A stretch of DNA of 64,000 nucleotides from an uncultured Candidatus Pelagibacter sp. (GTDB lineage: Bacteria; Pseudomonadota; Alphaproteobacteria; Pelagibacterales; Pelagibacteraceae): contig CAJQTA010000001.1 in assembly GCA_905618895.1 (NCBI GenBank), positions 1-64,000 of the forward strand. The letters are read 5' to 3'. The notes beneath the pieces were generated by a model that did not search any database, had not been told where the DNA came from, and was given only the letters and a program-made list of their open reading frames with translations. Position numbers and translations under genes: made by a program. Positions 47,439 through 57,427 of the stretch are shown piece by piece. Position 1 is the first letter of the stretch. Each line of letters starts with the position of its first letter.

Positions 47439-47489
47439 TTAATTTCCTAACAACAAACTCAGAACCACGATTCCTAAAAGTTTTTTCAC
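47439..47489 (-). pseudogene. Signal peptide remnant of a small secreted protein gene
   Basis: GTG start and 16 codons (MKKLLGIVVLSLLLGN if GTG is read as Met), then TAA. It is the first part of the signal peptide shared by the genes at 13448, 47618, 48503 and 48917. The GTG overlaps the TGA of the 42-residue gene. All of the mature protein is missing. Confidence 0.7.
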
Positions 47490-47614
47490 TTATTTTTATC
47501 TTTTGAATAATAATACACCAAGAATATTATTGCAGGTATTGCAATAATAAGACCTGCTGCATTAGATGACACACCAAATATATTTTCGATTAATTCTCCT
47601 AAGGCGTGGAACAT
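47486..47614 (-). CDS. Small membrane protein (42 residues)
   Basis: The frame starts MFHALGELIENIFGVSSNAAG with one hydrophobic segment (AAGLIIAIPAIIFLVYYY) and a basic tail (SKDKNK). It begins 3 bases after the stop of the secreted protein gene at 47618. The topology (helix, membrane segment, Lys tail) is plausible for a single-pass protein. No homology is recognised. Confidence 0.55.
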   Translation of the reverse strand: MFHALGELIENIFGVSSNAAGLIIAIPAIIFLVYYYSKDKNK

Positions 47615-47617
47615 AAG

Positions 47618-48208
47618 CTAAAACTTCTTACTTTTGCTTCTATTGCATTCTCCAGTTTGAACTATTTTGTTGCTACCTCTACTTATCTCATAAATAATAG
47701 TTCCAGTATTACGATTCAGTTTCCATACGATTTTAATATCATCATGATAATAGTCTCCACCATACCAGGAACTAGATTCACGATAGTATCCTGTCTGACC
47801 ATCGACATGAGCTACAAATGTTTTGCTATCTGGCAAAAGAGTCAATCTATGAGGTGATATCATGCCTTGATCAGGGTTATTCATATAACAAGTTAGATTA
47901 ATCGGTACATTACTAATAGCGTTAGATCCACCCAGACAAACTGGTGTAACATTTTCCTTCATCCACTTATTTTGCTGACTTTGACTGCTGTTCAGATATT
48001 TCTTGAATTGAGATGTATTCATTTTCTTATTAAAAGTATTAGTCATACATTTACAGAATTTTTTTGCTTCTGAGCCATAATCATTATTAGCTTTTGCTGC
48101 ATAAATACATCCATTGCTCATATCCTTTAAAAGTTTTTTATCAACTTTTGCAAAAGCATTCCCACTCAACAACAAACCCAGAACTATGATCACTAGAAGT
48201 TTTTTCAT
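47618..48208 (-). CDS. Small secreted protein, Cys-containing
   Basis: The protein has 196 residues with a signal peptide (MKKLLVIIVLGLLLSGNAFA). The first mature half (GCIYAAKANNDYGSEAKKFCKCMTN) resembles the gene at 48212 around YCKC/FCKC, so these two are related. The second half (YYRESSSWYGGDYYHDDIKIVWKLNRNTGTIIYEIS) looks like a beta-domain. The function is unknown. It is the last full gene in a run of four with the same signal peptide. Confidence 0.75.
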   Translation of the reverse strand: MKKLLVIIVLGLLLSGNAFAKVDKKLLKDMSNGCIYAAKANNDYGSEAKKFCKCMTNTFNKKMNTSQFKKYLNSSQSQQNKWMKENVTPVCLGGSNAISNVPINLTCYMNNPDQGMISPHRLTLLPDSKTFVAHVDGQTGYYRESSSWYGGDYYHDDIKIVWKLNRNTGTIIYEISRGSNKIVQTGECNRSKSKKF

Positions 48209-48211
48209 CTA

Positions 48212-48502
48212 TTATTTAGCATTTTTGTATTTATTGCAGTGTACAGAGGCAAAGTTGATCTTCTTCATCATATGGGCATTGCCCTTCATTATAATTTTAT
48301 CAAATTTCTTATCAGTGTACTTATTGCTAATCATGGTAACTGCGCATTTGCAGTATTCGGCTGCTCTAGCTTGTGTATTTCCATTTGCTACCATTCCTTC
48401 ACGGCAAACTTCATATTCATAATTTGCTCGATTAGAACTTAATGCAAAACTTGTATTGCAAAATAATATTCCTAGGATTGTGATTGCTAAAAGTTTTTTC
48501 AT
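48212..48502 (-). CDS. Small secreted protein, Cys-containing
   Basis: The protein has 96 residues with a signal peptide (MKKLLAITILGILFCNTSFA). Mature part VCREGMVANGNTQARAAEYCKCAVTMISNKY with three Cys, related to the first half of the gene at 47618. It is 3 bases from that gene's start and abuts the gene at 48503, so the set is an operon. The likely place is the periplasm. Confidence 0.75.
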   Translation of the reverse strand: MKKLLAITILGILFCNTSFALSSNRANYEYEVCREGMVANGNTQARAAEYCKCAVTMISNKYTDKKFDKIIMKGNAHMMKKINFASVHCNKYKNAK

Positions 48503-48913
48503 TTAACTAAATTTACATTGCAAAAGTATTTTTCTTTTACTCTCACCCAGTATATCAACAATTGATTGAGTATTTTCTGAAATGTATACCTCATTTTTTA
48601 AGTCGAATTGAACATCGGGTGTTTTTCCATCTGTCACAATAATGTATCTATCTGTTTTAATTTTTATCGTATGTTTTACTAGTTTAAGCTGTCCATTTGG
48701 TAAGGTAAAACTTAGTATTGCAGTATCTCTTTTAAGATCTATTTCCCATGCCCAATCCTGAGAACCGTTTGCTTTAACATCTTGTTTGTAGTTTTTGTAT
48801 TCTTTAGGATTATAACAATTTGTTACTTTGATTTTATCCTTGTCAAACCATCCTGCAAAAGCAACTCCACTAAACAACAAGCTTAATACGATGACCCCTA
48901 AAATCTTTTTCAT
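48503..48913 (-). CDS. Small secreted protein
   Basis: The protein has 136 residues with a signal peptide (MKKILGVIVLSLLFSGVAFA). Mature part with two Cys (TNCYNPKEY, LLQCKFS) and short beta strands (WAWEIDLKRDTAILSF, DRYIIVTDGKTPDVQF). It does not match a family that I know. The start lies 3 bases after the stop of the gene at 48917. Confidence 0.72.
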   Translation of the reverse strand: MKKILGVIVLSLLFSGVAFAGWFDKDKIKVTNCYNPKEYKNYKQDVKANGSQDWAWEIDLKRDTAILSFTLPNGQLKLVKHTIKIKTDRYIIVTDGKTPDVQFDLKNEVYISENTQSIVDILGESKRKILLQCKFS

Positions 48914-48916
48914 CTT

Positions 48917-49147
48917 TTATCTTTCATTAAAAACCATACAGTATTCATCTGTATCAACTATTGTAAAACCTAAAGGACCTTGATCTACTTCCTCCATCAT
49001 TAAAGATTGCATACAATTAGTGTCTGCATATTCATACCAAATACCAATAAAAAATTCACACTCACCAGCAAAACATGTGGCCATGTCTGAATAAGCATTA
49101 CTACTTAAAAACAAACCCAGAACTATGATCCCTAAAAGTTTTTTCAT
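48917..49147 (-). CDS. Small secreted protein
   Basis: The protein has 76 residues with a signal peptide (MKKLLGIIVLGLFLSSNAYS). Mature part is acidic and has four Cys (ATCFAGECEFF, DTNCMQS, DEYCMVF), which suggests two disulfides. It is the first of four genes with the same signal peptide. The upstream gap at 49148-49305 holds a repeat and a GC-rich block. Confidence 0.7.
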   Translation of the reverse strand: MKKLLGIIVLGLFLSSNAYSDMATCFAGECEFFIGIWYEYADTNCMQSLMMEEVDQGPLGFTIVDTDEYCMVFNER

Positions 49148-49305
49148 GGTCCAACCCTACCAAACCTCTAATCAGGTGTCTAGGTGATGGAATGGCAGTT
49201 GGTTGTCTGTAATTCCAGTTGCCTGTTGCTTTGTGGGGGTAGCTTGATTCAGGGTACCGGGCTGATGGAACGACCTTCAATTTCTAGTTTTTTTAATATT
49301 GATAG
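49148..49305. other. Gap with a short repeat and a GC-rich block
   Basis: About 40 bases at 49152-49192 (CAACCCTACCAAA ... ATCAGGTGTCTAGGTGATGG) are nearly the same as 51539-51580, both lying just outside small or large secreted protein genes. The block GGGTACCGGGCTGATGGAAC at 49251-49276 resembles the GC-rich hairpin block at 14136-14163. No frame is supported. Confidence 0.55.
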
Positions 49306-51423
49306 TTAAAACTTACTGGATAGAGATAAGTTGGCATTATGATTTTCTTGATTGGAAAAATCATTTTCTAAATTAAACTCTAGGTCAAAACCATCTAACG
49401 CTTTAGAAATTTTAAAGTTTGAAGTCATATCTTCACTAAGATCAAGTGCTAACTCTGTTTCTTTTCTATATAAAAAGCCTGTTGATAATGTAAATTTATT
49501 AATAGAACCGTGGCCCTTAATTTGTTGTCTTTCGTAATCAGTGCTAATTGTTAACCCTTGGTCATGTTTAAAATCAAAACCAAGTCCTGCTGTGTATATA
49601 TCTCTATTTTTGTTATCAGCTTGATATTCAAAATCTTCACTGTCTGATACATAGCTTGTTACCACTTTAGAGTTTGAAGCAAACTCTTTACTGTATTCAA
49701 GGTTAATTCTAGATCTTACATTTGAATTTTCTAAATTAATATCTTCGTCTATTAATACTCCTAACGAAGCCATTAAAGATTTGATGTCTTGATCATTATA
49801 ACTAAGCGCTGCTTCACCATCTTCTGAATAACTATTAAGTGTCGTATAACTTCCATCAATACGACCCGTTGGGGTAATAATTGCATTACCATCCTCATAT
49901 TCTCTACCAAAATTAAGTGAACCAAAAACTTGTTTGCCTTCACGGTCACCTGTATTGGTGTTAGTGTTTCCTTCGTCTTTTCTCACAATATCGCTATCTA
50001 AATAACTAACTCCAAAAACATGTTTTAAAAAATTCTTGTCTTCTAAACTATTAATTCCATAAACAGATAAACTTAATGCATTTGTATCAACTGATGAACC
50101 ATAAGTTCCAACATCAACGTCAGTGTTACCCACTCTTAGAGCGACTCCTAATATTTTATCATCATCAATTTTTGTATCAACACCAACTGTTATACCAAGG
50201 CTATCAATATCTTGAGCAGAGCTTAAAGAGTTCTCACCAATTTTTCCAAAACTAATACTGCCCTCAGTCCATAATGCCCAATCTTCTGGTAAATTTTTTT
50301 GTAATTGTCTAAATTGTTGACTTAGGGTTTTTTTAGCGTGTGGAGAACTTACAACATTATTTGATATTTTATTTAATGTTTCATTTTGAAAGTTTAATTC
50401 AATTTTTTGAGCACTTTTATTGTCATCTTTAGCTCTTAAATTAGCTAATCTTTTTAATGCAGACTGGCTCGAGTCTTTGGCAAAATTTTTAGCAGTATTA
50501 ATTTGTGCATCTATTACACCTTTTACATCTTTATCTTTTAGTGGCGTATCACATGTTGATGAAGCGGTTACTTTAAAAGGACAGCTTAAAGTATATTCAT
50601 TTATATCATCACCATCATTACCTACCACAAACATCTTGGTACCATCATTATTAAAAGAAAGACCAGATGGAAGAAGATCTTGAGATGCAACACTAAAACT
50701 ATCTACAAAGCATGCAGTTGAAACATCAAACCCAGTTGTTAGAGTATATTCATTTATATCATCACCATCATTACCTACCACAAACATCTTGGTACCATCA
50801 TTATTAAAAGCAACGCCACCAGGTAAAGCCTCTTCACCTGCAACACTAAAACTATCTACAAAGCTTGCAGTTGAAACATCAAACCCAGTTGTTAAAGTAT
50901 ATTCATTTATATCATTACCAGCATTACCTACCACAAACATCTTGGTTCCATCATTATTAAAAGCGAGATCAGTGGCATTAACATCTTCAGTTGCAACACT
51001 AAAACTATCTACAGAGCTTGCAGTTGAGACATCAAAGGGAGTTGTTAATGTATATTCATTTACTTCATTATCATTAAAACCCATCACAAACATCTTGGTT
51101 CCATCATTATTAAAAGCAACTCCAGTAGGAACGGAATCTTCAGTTTTAACTCTAAAACCTCTTCCATTTCCATTAAAGTCATTGAAAGTTGCAGTTGAGA
51201 CATCAAAGGGAGTTGTTAATGTATATTCATTAACATCGTCACCAGTATTACCTATCACAAACATCTTGGTTCCATCATTATTAAAAACAACACCAGCAGA
51301 ATTAGCCTCTTGAGTTGAAACATCAAAACTATCTACAAAGGTTGCAGCAGCTTGTGCTGAGCTAACAAAAGTTAGATTGAAGATTAGAAATATTGAAAAT
51401 ATTTTCTTTAAATAATTTAACAT
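49306..51423 (-). CDS. Autotransporter-like protein with beta-propeller repeats
   Basis: The protein has 705 residues. The signal peptide (MLNYLKKIFSIFLIFNLTF, cut near AQA) is nearly the same as in the large paralog at 22124. Five propeller blades with AFNNDGTKMFVVGNDGDDINEYTL, then a helical linker, DWALWTEGSISFGKIG and a barrel that ends ANLSLSSKF. The DNA coding the blades is nearly identical to that in 22124 although the genes are 25 kb apart. It is the main gene of segment C. Confidence 0.82.
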   Translation of the reverse strand: MLNYLKKIFSIFLIFNLTFVSSAQAAATFVDSFDVSTQEANSAGVVFNNDGTKMFVIGNTGDDVNEYTLTTPFDVSTATFNDFNGNGRGFRVKTEDSVPTGVAFNNDGTKMFVMGFNDNEVNEYTLTTPFDVSTASSVDSFSVATEDVNATDLAFNNDGTKMFVVGNAGNDINEYTLTTGFDVSTASFVDSFSVAGEEALPGGVAFNNDGTKMFVVGNDGDDINEYTLTTGFDVSTACFVDSFSVASQDLLPSGLSFNNDGTKMFVVGNDGDDINEYTLSCPFKVTASSTCDTPLKDKDVKGVIDAQINTAKNFAKDSSQSALKRLANLRAKDDNKSAQKIELNFQNETLNKISNNVVSSPHAKKTLSQQFRQLQKNLPEDWALWTEGSISFGKIGENSLSSAQDIDSLGITVGVDTKIDDDKILGVALRVGNTDVDVGTYGSSVDTNALSLSVYGINSLEDKNFLKHVFGVSYLDSDIVRKDEGNTNTNTGDREGKQVFGSLNFGREYEDGNAIITPTGRIDGSYTTLNSYSEDGEAALSYNDQDIKSLMASLGVLIDEDINLENSNVRSRINLEYSKEFASNSKVVTSYVSDSEDFEYQADNKNRDIYTAGLGFDFKHDQGLTISTDYERQQIKGHGSINKFTLSTGFLYRKETELALDLSEDMTSNFKISKALDGFDLEFNLENDFSNQENHNANLSLSSKF

Positions 51424-51585
51424 TTGGCTTTTTATAATGAATAAATAACATAAATCATATTGGTTATTCTTCTTAATTGTTTAAGATTATAAAGATTTTT
51501 TAATAGTTATAACTGGCCAATACAAATGAAATCATAACCAAACCCTACCAAATCCAAAATCAGGTGTCTAGGTGATGGAACTAGT

Positions 51586-51805
51586 GAAAACAACAATACA
51601 GTCAATCACCATGATTTCACCATAGAGTTTTTTAGACATCGCCCATAAAATCACCATTAAATCCAAAGTAAATGTTTTAATAAATGAGGAATACCAACGA
51701 TTACAAAAATTTAAATAGTTTTCTAATAATTGATTATTAGCGTTGGTACTAAAAGATAATTTAAAAATCTTATAGGATAATATGGGACTAAGAGTGTATT
51801 GCTCT
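51586..51805. repeat. Long direct repeat of lpd 3' flank, copy 2
   Basis: It contains the last codons of lpd and its 3' flank, with the core TAAGAGTGTATT at 51789-51800. It pairs with 47043-47262. This copy looks like the original because it closes the intact lpd gene. The rest of the gap (51424-51585) has the short repeat described at 49152 and otherwise AT-rich sequence. Confidence 0.8.
51723..51740 (-). terminator. Possible lpd terminator hairpin
   Basis: CTAATAATTGATTATTAG is a perfect palindrome 48 bases downstream of the lpd stop. On the - strand it is followed by AAAACTATTTAAATTTTT, so the T run comes late and the stem is AT-only. A related but weaker stem exists in the other copy (47180-47193). 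This is a weak candidate for the end of the TCA-cycle transcript. Confidence 0.35.
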
Positions 51806-53188
51806 TTTATCTACTGATAAGGCTGCTTCTTTTACAGCTTCTGAGAATGTTGGATGCGCATGGCACGTTCTTGCAATATCTTCAGCGCTTGCACCAAACT
51901 CCATTGCAACTCCAATTTCACCAATTAATTCACCTGCATGGGGTCCAATAATATGCGCTCCTAAAACTATATCTGTTTTTTCATCAGCCAAAATTTTAAC
52001 AAAACCCTCTGCTTCATCAATTGCTTTAGCTCTTGAGTTTGCCATAAATGAAAATTTACCAATTTTATATTTTATATTTGCTTCTTTTAATTGTTCTTCA
52101 GTTTTTCCAATTGAAGCAACTTCTGGAGTTGTATAAACAACACCTGGAATAATATTATAATTTACATGTCCTGATTGTCCCACAATATTTTCTGCAACAG
52201 CAATACCTTCATCTTCAGCTTTGTGTGCTAACATTGGTCCATCTATTACATCACCAATTGCATAAACATTAGCTACATTTGTTTGAAAATTTTTATCTGT
52301 TTTAATTCTTTTCTTTTCATCTAACTCAACACCAATTGCATCTAAATTTAAATTATTAGTATTTGGTTTTCTACCAACAGATATAAGTACGACATCACAA
52401 TCAAAATTAATTTTTTTTCCATCTTTATCAGAAGTTGAAACGCTAGCACCATTAGTGTTTTTAGTTATTCCTTCTACTTTAGTTTGCATGTGAAAATTAA
52501 TTCCTTGTTTCTGTAAAATTTTCATAAACTCTGCAGATACTTCTCTATCCATTCCTGGTGTAATATGATCAAGAAATTCTACTACATGAACTTCAGCACC
52601 CAATCTAGACCAAACAGAGCCCATCTCTAATCCTATATATCCTCCACCAACTACAACCATTTTTTTCGGAACAATCTCTAAAGTTAATGCTCCAGTTGAA
52701 GAAACAATTATTTTTTCATCAAATTCAATTCCAGGTAATGAAACTGGAATTGATCCTGTACTAATGACAGTTTTTTCAGTTTCTATTACAGTTTCTTTTT
52801 TTTGATCATCTAAAATAGAAATTTTATTTGCTGATTTGAAGCGTCCTGTTCCTTTAAAATAAGTAACTTTATTTTTCTTAAATAAAAATTCTACACCTTT
52901 GGTTAGAACAGTTACTGCTTTATCTTTATTTTTCATCATTTTTTTGAGATTAAGTTTAACCTCACCAACCTCTATCCCAAGTTTAGAAAAGTTTTGTGCT
53001 TTATGATAATTCTCTGAGATATTTAATAAATTTTTAGAAGGTATACACCCAACATTTAAACAAGTGCCTCCTAATGATCCTCTAGATTCTATACATGCTG
53101 TTTTAAGACCCAATTGCGCCAATCTTATTGCACACACATAGCCGCCTGGACCTCCACCTATTACAACTGCTTGAAATTTTTCTGACAT
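51788..53188 (-). CDS. lpd: Dihydrolipoyl dehydrogenase (E3)
   Basis: The protein has 466 residues and reoxidises the lipoyl arms of 2-oxoacid dehydrogenase complexes. FAD motif GGGPGGYVCAIRLAQLG, redox pair Cys43 and Cys48 in GGTCLNVGCIPSK, NAD site VVVGGGYIGLEMGSVWSRLG, and the C-terminal catalytic HAHPTFSEAV. The last residues RAIHS and stop lie in the 12-base core shared with three other sites. It abuts sucB (no gap), so this E3 belongs to the 2-oxoglutarate complex operon. Confidence 0.97.
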   Translation of the reverse strand: MSEKFQAVVIGGGPGGYVCAIRLAQLGLKTACIESRGSLGGTCLNVGCIPSKNLLNISENYHKAQNFSKLGIEVGEVKLNLKKMMKNKDKAVTVLTKGVEFLFKKNKVTYFKGTGRFKSANKISILDDQKKETVIETEKTVISTGSIPVSLPGIEFDEKIIVSSTGALTLEIVPKKMVVVGGGYIGLEMGSVWSRLGAEVHVVEFLDHITPGMDREVSAEFMKILQKQGINFHMQTKVEGITKNTNGASVSTSDKDGKKINFDCDVVLISVGRKPNTNNLNLDAIGVELDEKKRIKTDKNFQTNVANVYAIGDVIDGPMLAHKAEDEGIAVAENIVGQSGHVNYNIIPGVVYTTPEVASIGKTEEQLKEANIKYKIGKFSFMANSRAKAIDEAEGFVKILADEKTDIVLGAHIIGPHAGELIGEIGVAMEFGASAEDIARTCHAHPTFSEAVKEAALSVDKRAIHS

Positions 53189-54472
53189 TTAAATATTTAA
53201 AAATAATCTTCTTGGATCTTCTAAATTCTCTTTTACCATTTTTAAGAATGAAACTGACTCTTTTCCATCTATAATTCTATGATCGTAAGATAAGGCAAGA
53301 TACATGATTGGCCTAATCTTAATTTCACCATCTACTACTATTGGTCTTTCAACTATATTGTGCATTCCCAGCACACCAGATTGAGGTAAGTTTAAAATTG
53401 GCGTAGATAACATTGAACCATAAACCCCTCCGTTACTAATGGTAAAAGTTCCGCCTTGAAGATCCTCAATTGTTAATTTTCCATCTTTTGCTTTTTCAGA
53501 AATAGTTTTTATACTTTTTTCAATATCTGCGAATGATAATTCGTCAGCATTTCTTAAAACTGGAACAACCAATCCCCTTTCAGTCCCTACTGCAAAACTT
53601 ATATTATAATAATTTTTATAAATAATTTCATCACCTTCAATTTCAGCATTAACAGATGGGAAATTTTTTAAAGCAACTATACAAGCTTTTACAAAAAATG
53701 ACATAAAGCCTAATTTAATTTCATATCTATTTTGAAAATCTTCTTGGTTTTCTTTTCTCATTTCCATTATATTTGTCATGTCAACTTCATTAAATGTAGT
53801 TAACAATGCAGCATTTTCCTGTGCTTGCTTTAATCTCTTTGCAATAGTTTGTCTTAGTCTGGTCATTTTAACTCTCTCTTCTTGACCATATTGAATTTTT
53901 CTTTCTGATGGATTGGGGCTTTCTCCCATCATACTAATTAAATCACCTTTTAGTATTCTTCCTTCTTTTCCAGACCCTTTAACTTTTTGTAAATCAATTT
54001 TATTTTCTACAACTATTTTTCTCACTGCTGGTGAAAGTTTTTCTTCACCTTGTGCTACTAGATCAGGTCCTTTTTCTTTTTTTACTTCTTCAGTTAATAC
54101 TAGAGGTTCTTCTTCAGACATTTTTTTTTCATCAAAAATCCTAGGTTCTTTTCTTTCAATCTCTAAATTAACAACATTATTTTCTTGCTCTTCTGGTTCA
54201 ATTTTTTTAACCTGTTTGTTTTCAGTCTGCTTGCTATTTTGACTAATAGAGCCTAGCAAAGCACCCACTTCAACTGTCTCTCCATCTTTTGATGCGATTT
54301 CAGTTAAAATTCCATCTATTGGTGAAGGTACCTCTAAATTAACTTTGTCAGTTTCTAACTCTACAATAGGTTCATCTACTTCAACGCTGTCTCCCTCATT
54401 TTTAAGCCATTTTGCGACCGTTGCTTCTGTAATACTTTCCCCTAAAACTGGTACTAAAATTTTTTCACTCAT
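53189..54472 (-). CDS. sucB: 2-Oxoglutarate dehydrogenase E2 (succinyltransferase)
   Basis: The protein has 427 residues. Lipoyl domain with the lipoylated Lys43 ([11 protein letters not shown]), a charged linker, E3-binding domain ([23 protein letters not shown]) at about 147-182, and the catalytic domain with His in [11 protein letters not shown] near the end. It transfers the succinyl group to CoA. The gene lies between sucA and lpd, 2 bases after sucA. Confidence 0.97.
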   Translation of the reverse strand: MSEKILVPVLGESITEATVAKWLKNEGDSVEVDEPIVELETDKVNLEVPSPIDGILTEIASKDGETVEVGALLGSISQNSKQTENKQVKKIEPEEQENNVVNLEIERKEPRIFDEKKMSEEEPLVLTEEVKKEKGPDLVAQGEEKLSPAVRKIVVENKIDLQKVKGSGKEGRILKGDLISMMGESPNPSERKIQYGQEERVKMTRLRQTIAKRLKQAQENAALLTTFNEVDMTNIMEMRKENQEDFQNRYEIKLGFMSFFVKACIVALKNFPSVNAEIEGDEIIYKNYYNISFAVGTERGLVVPVLRNADELSFADIEKSIKTISEKAKDGKLTIEDLQGGTFTISNGGVYGSMLSTPILNLPQSGVLGMHNIVERPIVVDGEIKIRPIMYLALSYDHRIIDGKESVSFLKMVKENLEDPRRLFLNI

Positions 54473-54474
54473 TA

Positions 54475-57393
54475 TTATTTAAAAACCTTATTAATAATTT
54501 CTTGTTGTTGGGAGATGTGTCTTTTCGCATATCCTGTTGCCGGAGATGCATCTGGACTTCTTCCTATATAAGAAATTTCCTCATTATTAGCTTTAATAGT
54601 ATCTAATGTCCATTGTATATAATCTCTCACTGAAAACCACGCCCCCATGTTTTTTGGCTCTTCTTGGCACCAATAAAATTTAGCATTTTTTGCATAAGGT
54701 TTCAGTTCTTTAACAAGAGTTTTTGCTGGAAATGGATATAATTGTTCTATCCTATACAATACAACATTATCTTTCTTTAATTTTTCCCTAGCATCTAACA
54801 AATCAAAATAAATTTTACCAGAGCACATTATTACTTTTTTTATTTCTGAACTTTTTTTTAATTTTATAAAACCTTTAATTTTTGGGTCAATTGCATGATC
54901 CCACAATATTCTATGAAATGAGTTATCTTTACTAAAATCTTCTAAGTTAGAAACACAATATTTGTTTCTTAGTAATGACTTCGGTGTCATCATAATCAAT
55001 GGTTTTCTAAAATCTCTGTGTATCTGTCGTCTTAAAGCATGAAAATAATTAGCAGGTGTTGTGCAGTTCATAACTTGCATATTATCATTTGAACACATTT
55101 GCAGAAATCTTTCTAATCTTGCTGATGAATGTTCTGGTCCTTGACCTTCATATCCGTGAGGTAAAAGCATAACAAGACCAGACGCTCTCGACCACTTTCT
55201 TTCTCCTGATGCAATAAATTGATCAATTACAACTTGAGCACCATTTGCAAAATCTCCAAATTGTGCCTCCCAAAGAGTAAGTGTATTTGGTTCTACTAAA
55301 CTATATCCATATTCAAAGCCTAGAACAGCTAACTCGGATAAAAAACTATCTACTATTTCAAATCTTTTTTGATTATTTGAAATATTATTTAAAGGAATAT
55401 AGCGTGAGTTATCTAGTTGATTTCTTAGAACGGAATGTCTTTGACTAAAGGTTCCTCTGCCAGAATCTTGACCAACCAATCTAACTGGGTACCCTTCTTC
55501 TAATAAGGATCCAAATGCCAAGGCCTCTGCTGTTGACCAATCTATGTTTGAACCTTTTTTAACTGACTCCTGCCTTGTGTTCAAAATTTTTATAATAGTT
55601 TTATGTAAATTTAACTCTGGTGGTAAAATATTAATCTTTTCAGATATTTTTAGAAGCTTGTTCGTATTTACTCCACTTACTCCTCTTTTGTCTTTTCCTT
55701 TTTCAGGTTTGTATGCAGACCAAGTACCCTCAAACCATTCAATCTTTGGTTTATAGTCTTTTGCATTTTTATATTGATCATCTAGTAAATCCTTAAATTT
55801 TTTAATACTATTATTTAATTCATCATTAGAAATTGTATTTTCATTTATCAGTTTATTTCCATAGACTTTTACTGGTGATGGATGTGATCTTATTTTTTTA
55901 TACATTAGTGGTTGAGTAAATGATGGTTCGTCACCTTCGTTATGACCAAATCTCCTATAGCAAATTAAATCAATAACAACGTCTCTATTAAACTTAAGTC
56001 TAAATTCAGATGCTATTCTTGCTGCATAAACTGCTGCTTCTGGGTCATCGCCATTAACATGTAAAATTGGTGCATCTACCATTTTGGCTACATCAGATGG
56101 ATAGGGGGATGATCGGGCAAATCTTGGACTTGTTGTAAAGCCTATCTGATTATTAATGATAATATGAATCGTTCCTCCAGTATTATGACCAGGTAAACCA
56201 GACATTGCAAAACACTCAGACACAACTCCTTGTCCAGCAAATGCAGCATCCCCATGAATTAAAATTGGTATAACTTTTTTTCTCTCTTTATCTTTATGAA
56301 AGAATTGTTTTGCTCTTGTTTGACCTAATACAACTGGATTAACCGCTTCTAGATGAGAGGGGTTATCTGTTAAACTTACGTGAACTGGATTGCCATCAAA
56401 CTCTCTATTAGAAGAGGCTCCTAAATGATATTTAACATCACCAGCTCCATCTTCAGAAGATGAGGTAAATTCCCCAGCGAATTCATTAAATATTCTTTTA
56501 TATGATTTTTGTAAAACATTTGCCAAAACATTAAGTCTTCCTCTGTGTGACATTCCAATTTTGACTTCTATAACATTAGATTGGCCACCAATTTTTATTA
56601 TTTGTTCCAATGCTGGAATTAAACTTTCTCCACCATCTAATCCAAATCTTTTAGTTCCAACATATTTTGTATGTAAAAATTTTTCAAAACCTTCTGCCTG
56701 AATTAATTTATTTAAAATTGCCTCTTTTCCATTTTTAGTAAATTGCAAAGCATCTTCTGATTTTTCAACTCTATCCCTAAGCCATTTTCTTTCAGTTGGA
56801 TTTGAAATATGCATATATTCATAGCCAATAGGTCCACAATAAGTTTTTTTTAAAAAACCTAGTATTTCTTTAACAGTTGCATTTTCTTTGTTTGCTACAC
56901 CATTTAAAAAAATTTTTTTATCATAATTTTTTTTCTTAAATCCATAGTGTTCTGGATGAAGTTCGTCTAAATATTCTGTTTTCAACATCCCTAATGGATC
57001 AAGTTTTGCTATTAAATGTCCCCTTTGTCTATAGGCTCTAATTAAAGCTACTGCACTAATAGAGTCTTTGTTTGCTTCTATTTGTATTTTATAATTATTT
57101 TGATTAGAAAAATTATTTTTTATATTTTCTTTATTTAATTTTTCATCTTCCTCAATTTTTTTTTGAATTTCATCTATGTCAATTTTGTTTTTTGCAGGAC
57201 TCCAAGATGGTCCATTAATTTCTTTAGCAATAATATCGAATTTATCTCCTATTTCTTCAAAATATTTTTTCCAGCTTTCATCTAAATCAGAATCTTTATT
57301 AATAAACTTTAGATACATTTGTTCTATAAAGGCACTATTAGATTTATTAAGAAATGAAGTTTTTTTATATTCGAGATTTTTTGATGATGACAT
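54475..57393 (-). CDS. sucA: 2-Oxoglutarate dehydrogenase E1
   Basis: The protein has 972 residues and is a thiamine-diphosphate enzyme. N-terminal E2-binding segment ([22 protein letters not shown]), His-containing [16 protein letters not shown], ThDP site [20 protein letters not shown] and later [13 protein letters not shown]. Length and order match bacterial SucA. A 34-base gap separates it from sucD. Confidence 0.97.
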   Translation of the reverse strand: MSSSKNLEYKKTSFLNKSNSAFIEQMYLKFINKDSDLDESWKKYFEEIGDKFDIIAKEINGPSWSPAKNKIDIDEIQKKIEEDEKLNKENIKNNFSNQNNYKIQIEANKDSISAVALIRAYRQRGHLIAKLDPLGMLKTEYLDELHPEHYGFKKKNYDKKIFLNGVANKENATVKEILGFLKKTYCGPIGYEYMHISNPTERKWLRDRVEKSEDALQFTKNGKEAILNKLIQAEGFEKFLHTKYVGTKRFGLDGGESLIPALEQIIKIGGQSNVIEVKIGMSHRGRLNVLANVLQKSYKRIFNEFAGEFTSSSEDGAGDVKYHLGASSNREFDGNPVHVSLTDNPSHLEAVNPVVLGQTRAKQFFHKDKERKKVIPILIHGDAAFAGQGVVSECFAMSGLPGHNTGGTIHIIINNQIGFTTSPRFARSSPYPSDVAKMVDAPILHVNGDDPEAAVYAARIASEFRLKFNRDVVIDLICYRRFGHNEGDEPSFTQPLMYKKIRSHPSPVKVYGNKLINENTISNDELNNSIKKFKDLLDDQYKNAKDYKPKIEWFEGTWSAYKPEKGKDKRGVSGVNTNKLLKISEKINILPPELNLHKTIIKILNTRQESVKKGSNIDWSTAEALAFGSLLEEGYPVRLVGQDSGRGTFSQRHSVLRNQLDNSRYIPLNNISNNQKRFEIVDSFLSELAVLGFEYGYSLVEPNTLTLWEAQFGDFANGAQVVIDQFIASGERKWSRASGLVMLLPHGYEGQGPEHSSARLERFLQMCSNDNMQVMNCTTPANYFHALRRQIHRDFRKPLIMMTPKSLLRNKYCVSNLEDFSKDNSFHRILWDHAIDPKIKGFIKLKKSSEIKKVIMCSGKIYFDLLDAREKLKKDNVVLYRIEQLYPFPAKTLVKELKPYAKNAKFYWCQEEPKNMGAWFSVRDYIQWTLDTIKANNEEISYIGRSPDASPATGYAKRHISQQQEIINKVFK

Positions 57394-57427
57394 CTATTTT
57401 TTTAATATAGTATTTGAATAATTTTTT

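Noticed and set aside
50789-51313. Open frame of 174 codons on the + strand within the autotransporter gene at 49306
   Set aside because: It is the antisense reading of the tandem blade repeats; its own repeats simply mirror them.
8358-51787. Integrase, transposase or phage genes in the accessory region
   Set aside because: I read the larger frames for Tyr/Ser recombinase, DDE or phage structural patterns and saw none; the arm-like domain in the PilM-PilN fusion is not a recombinase.
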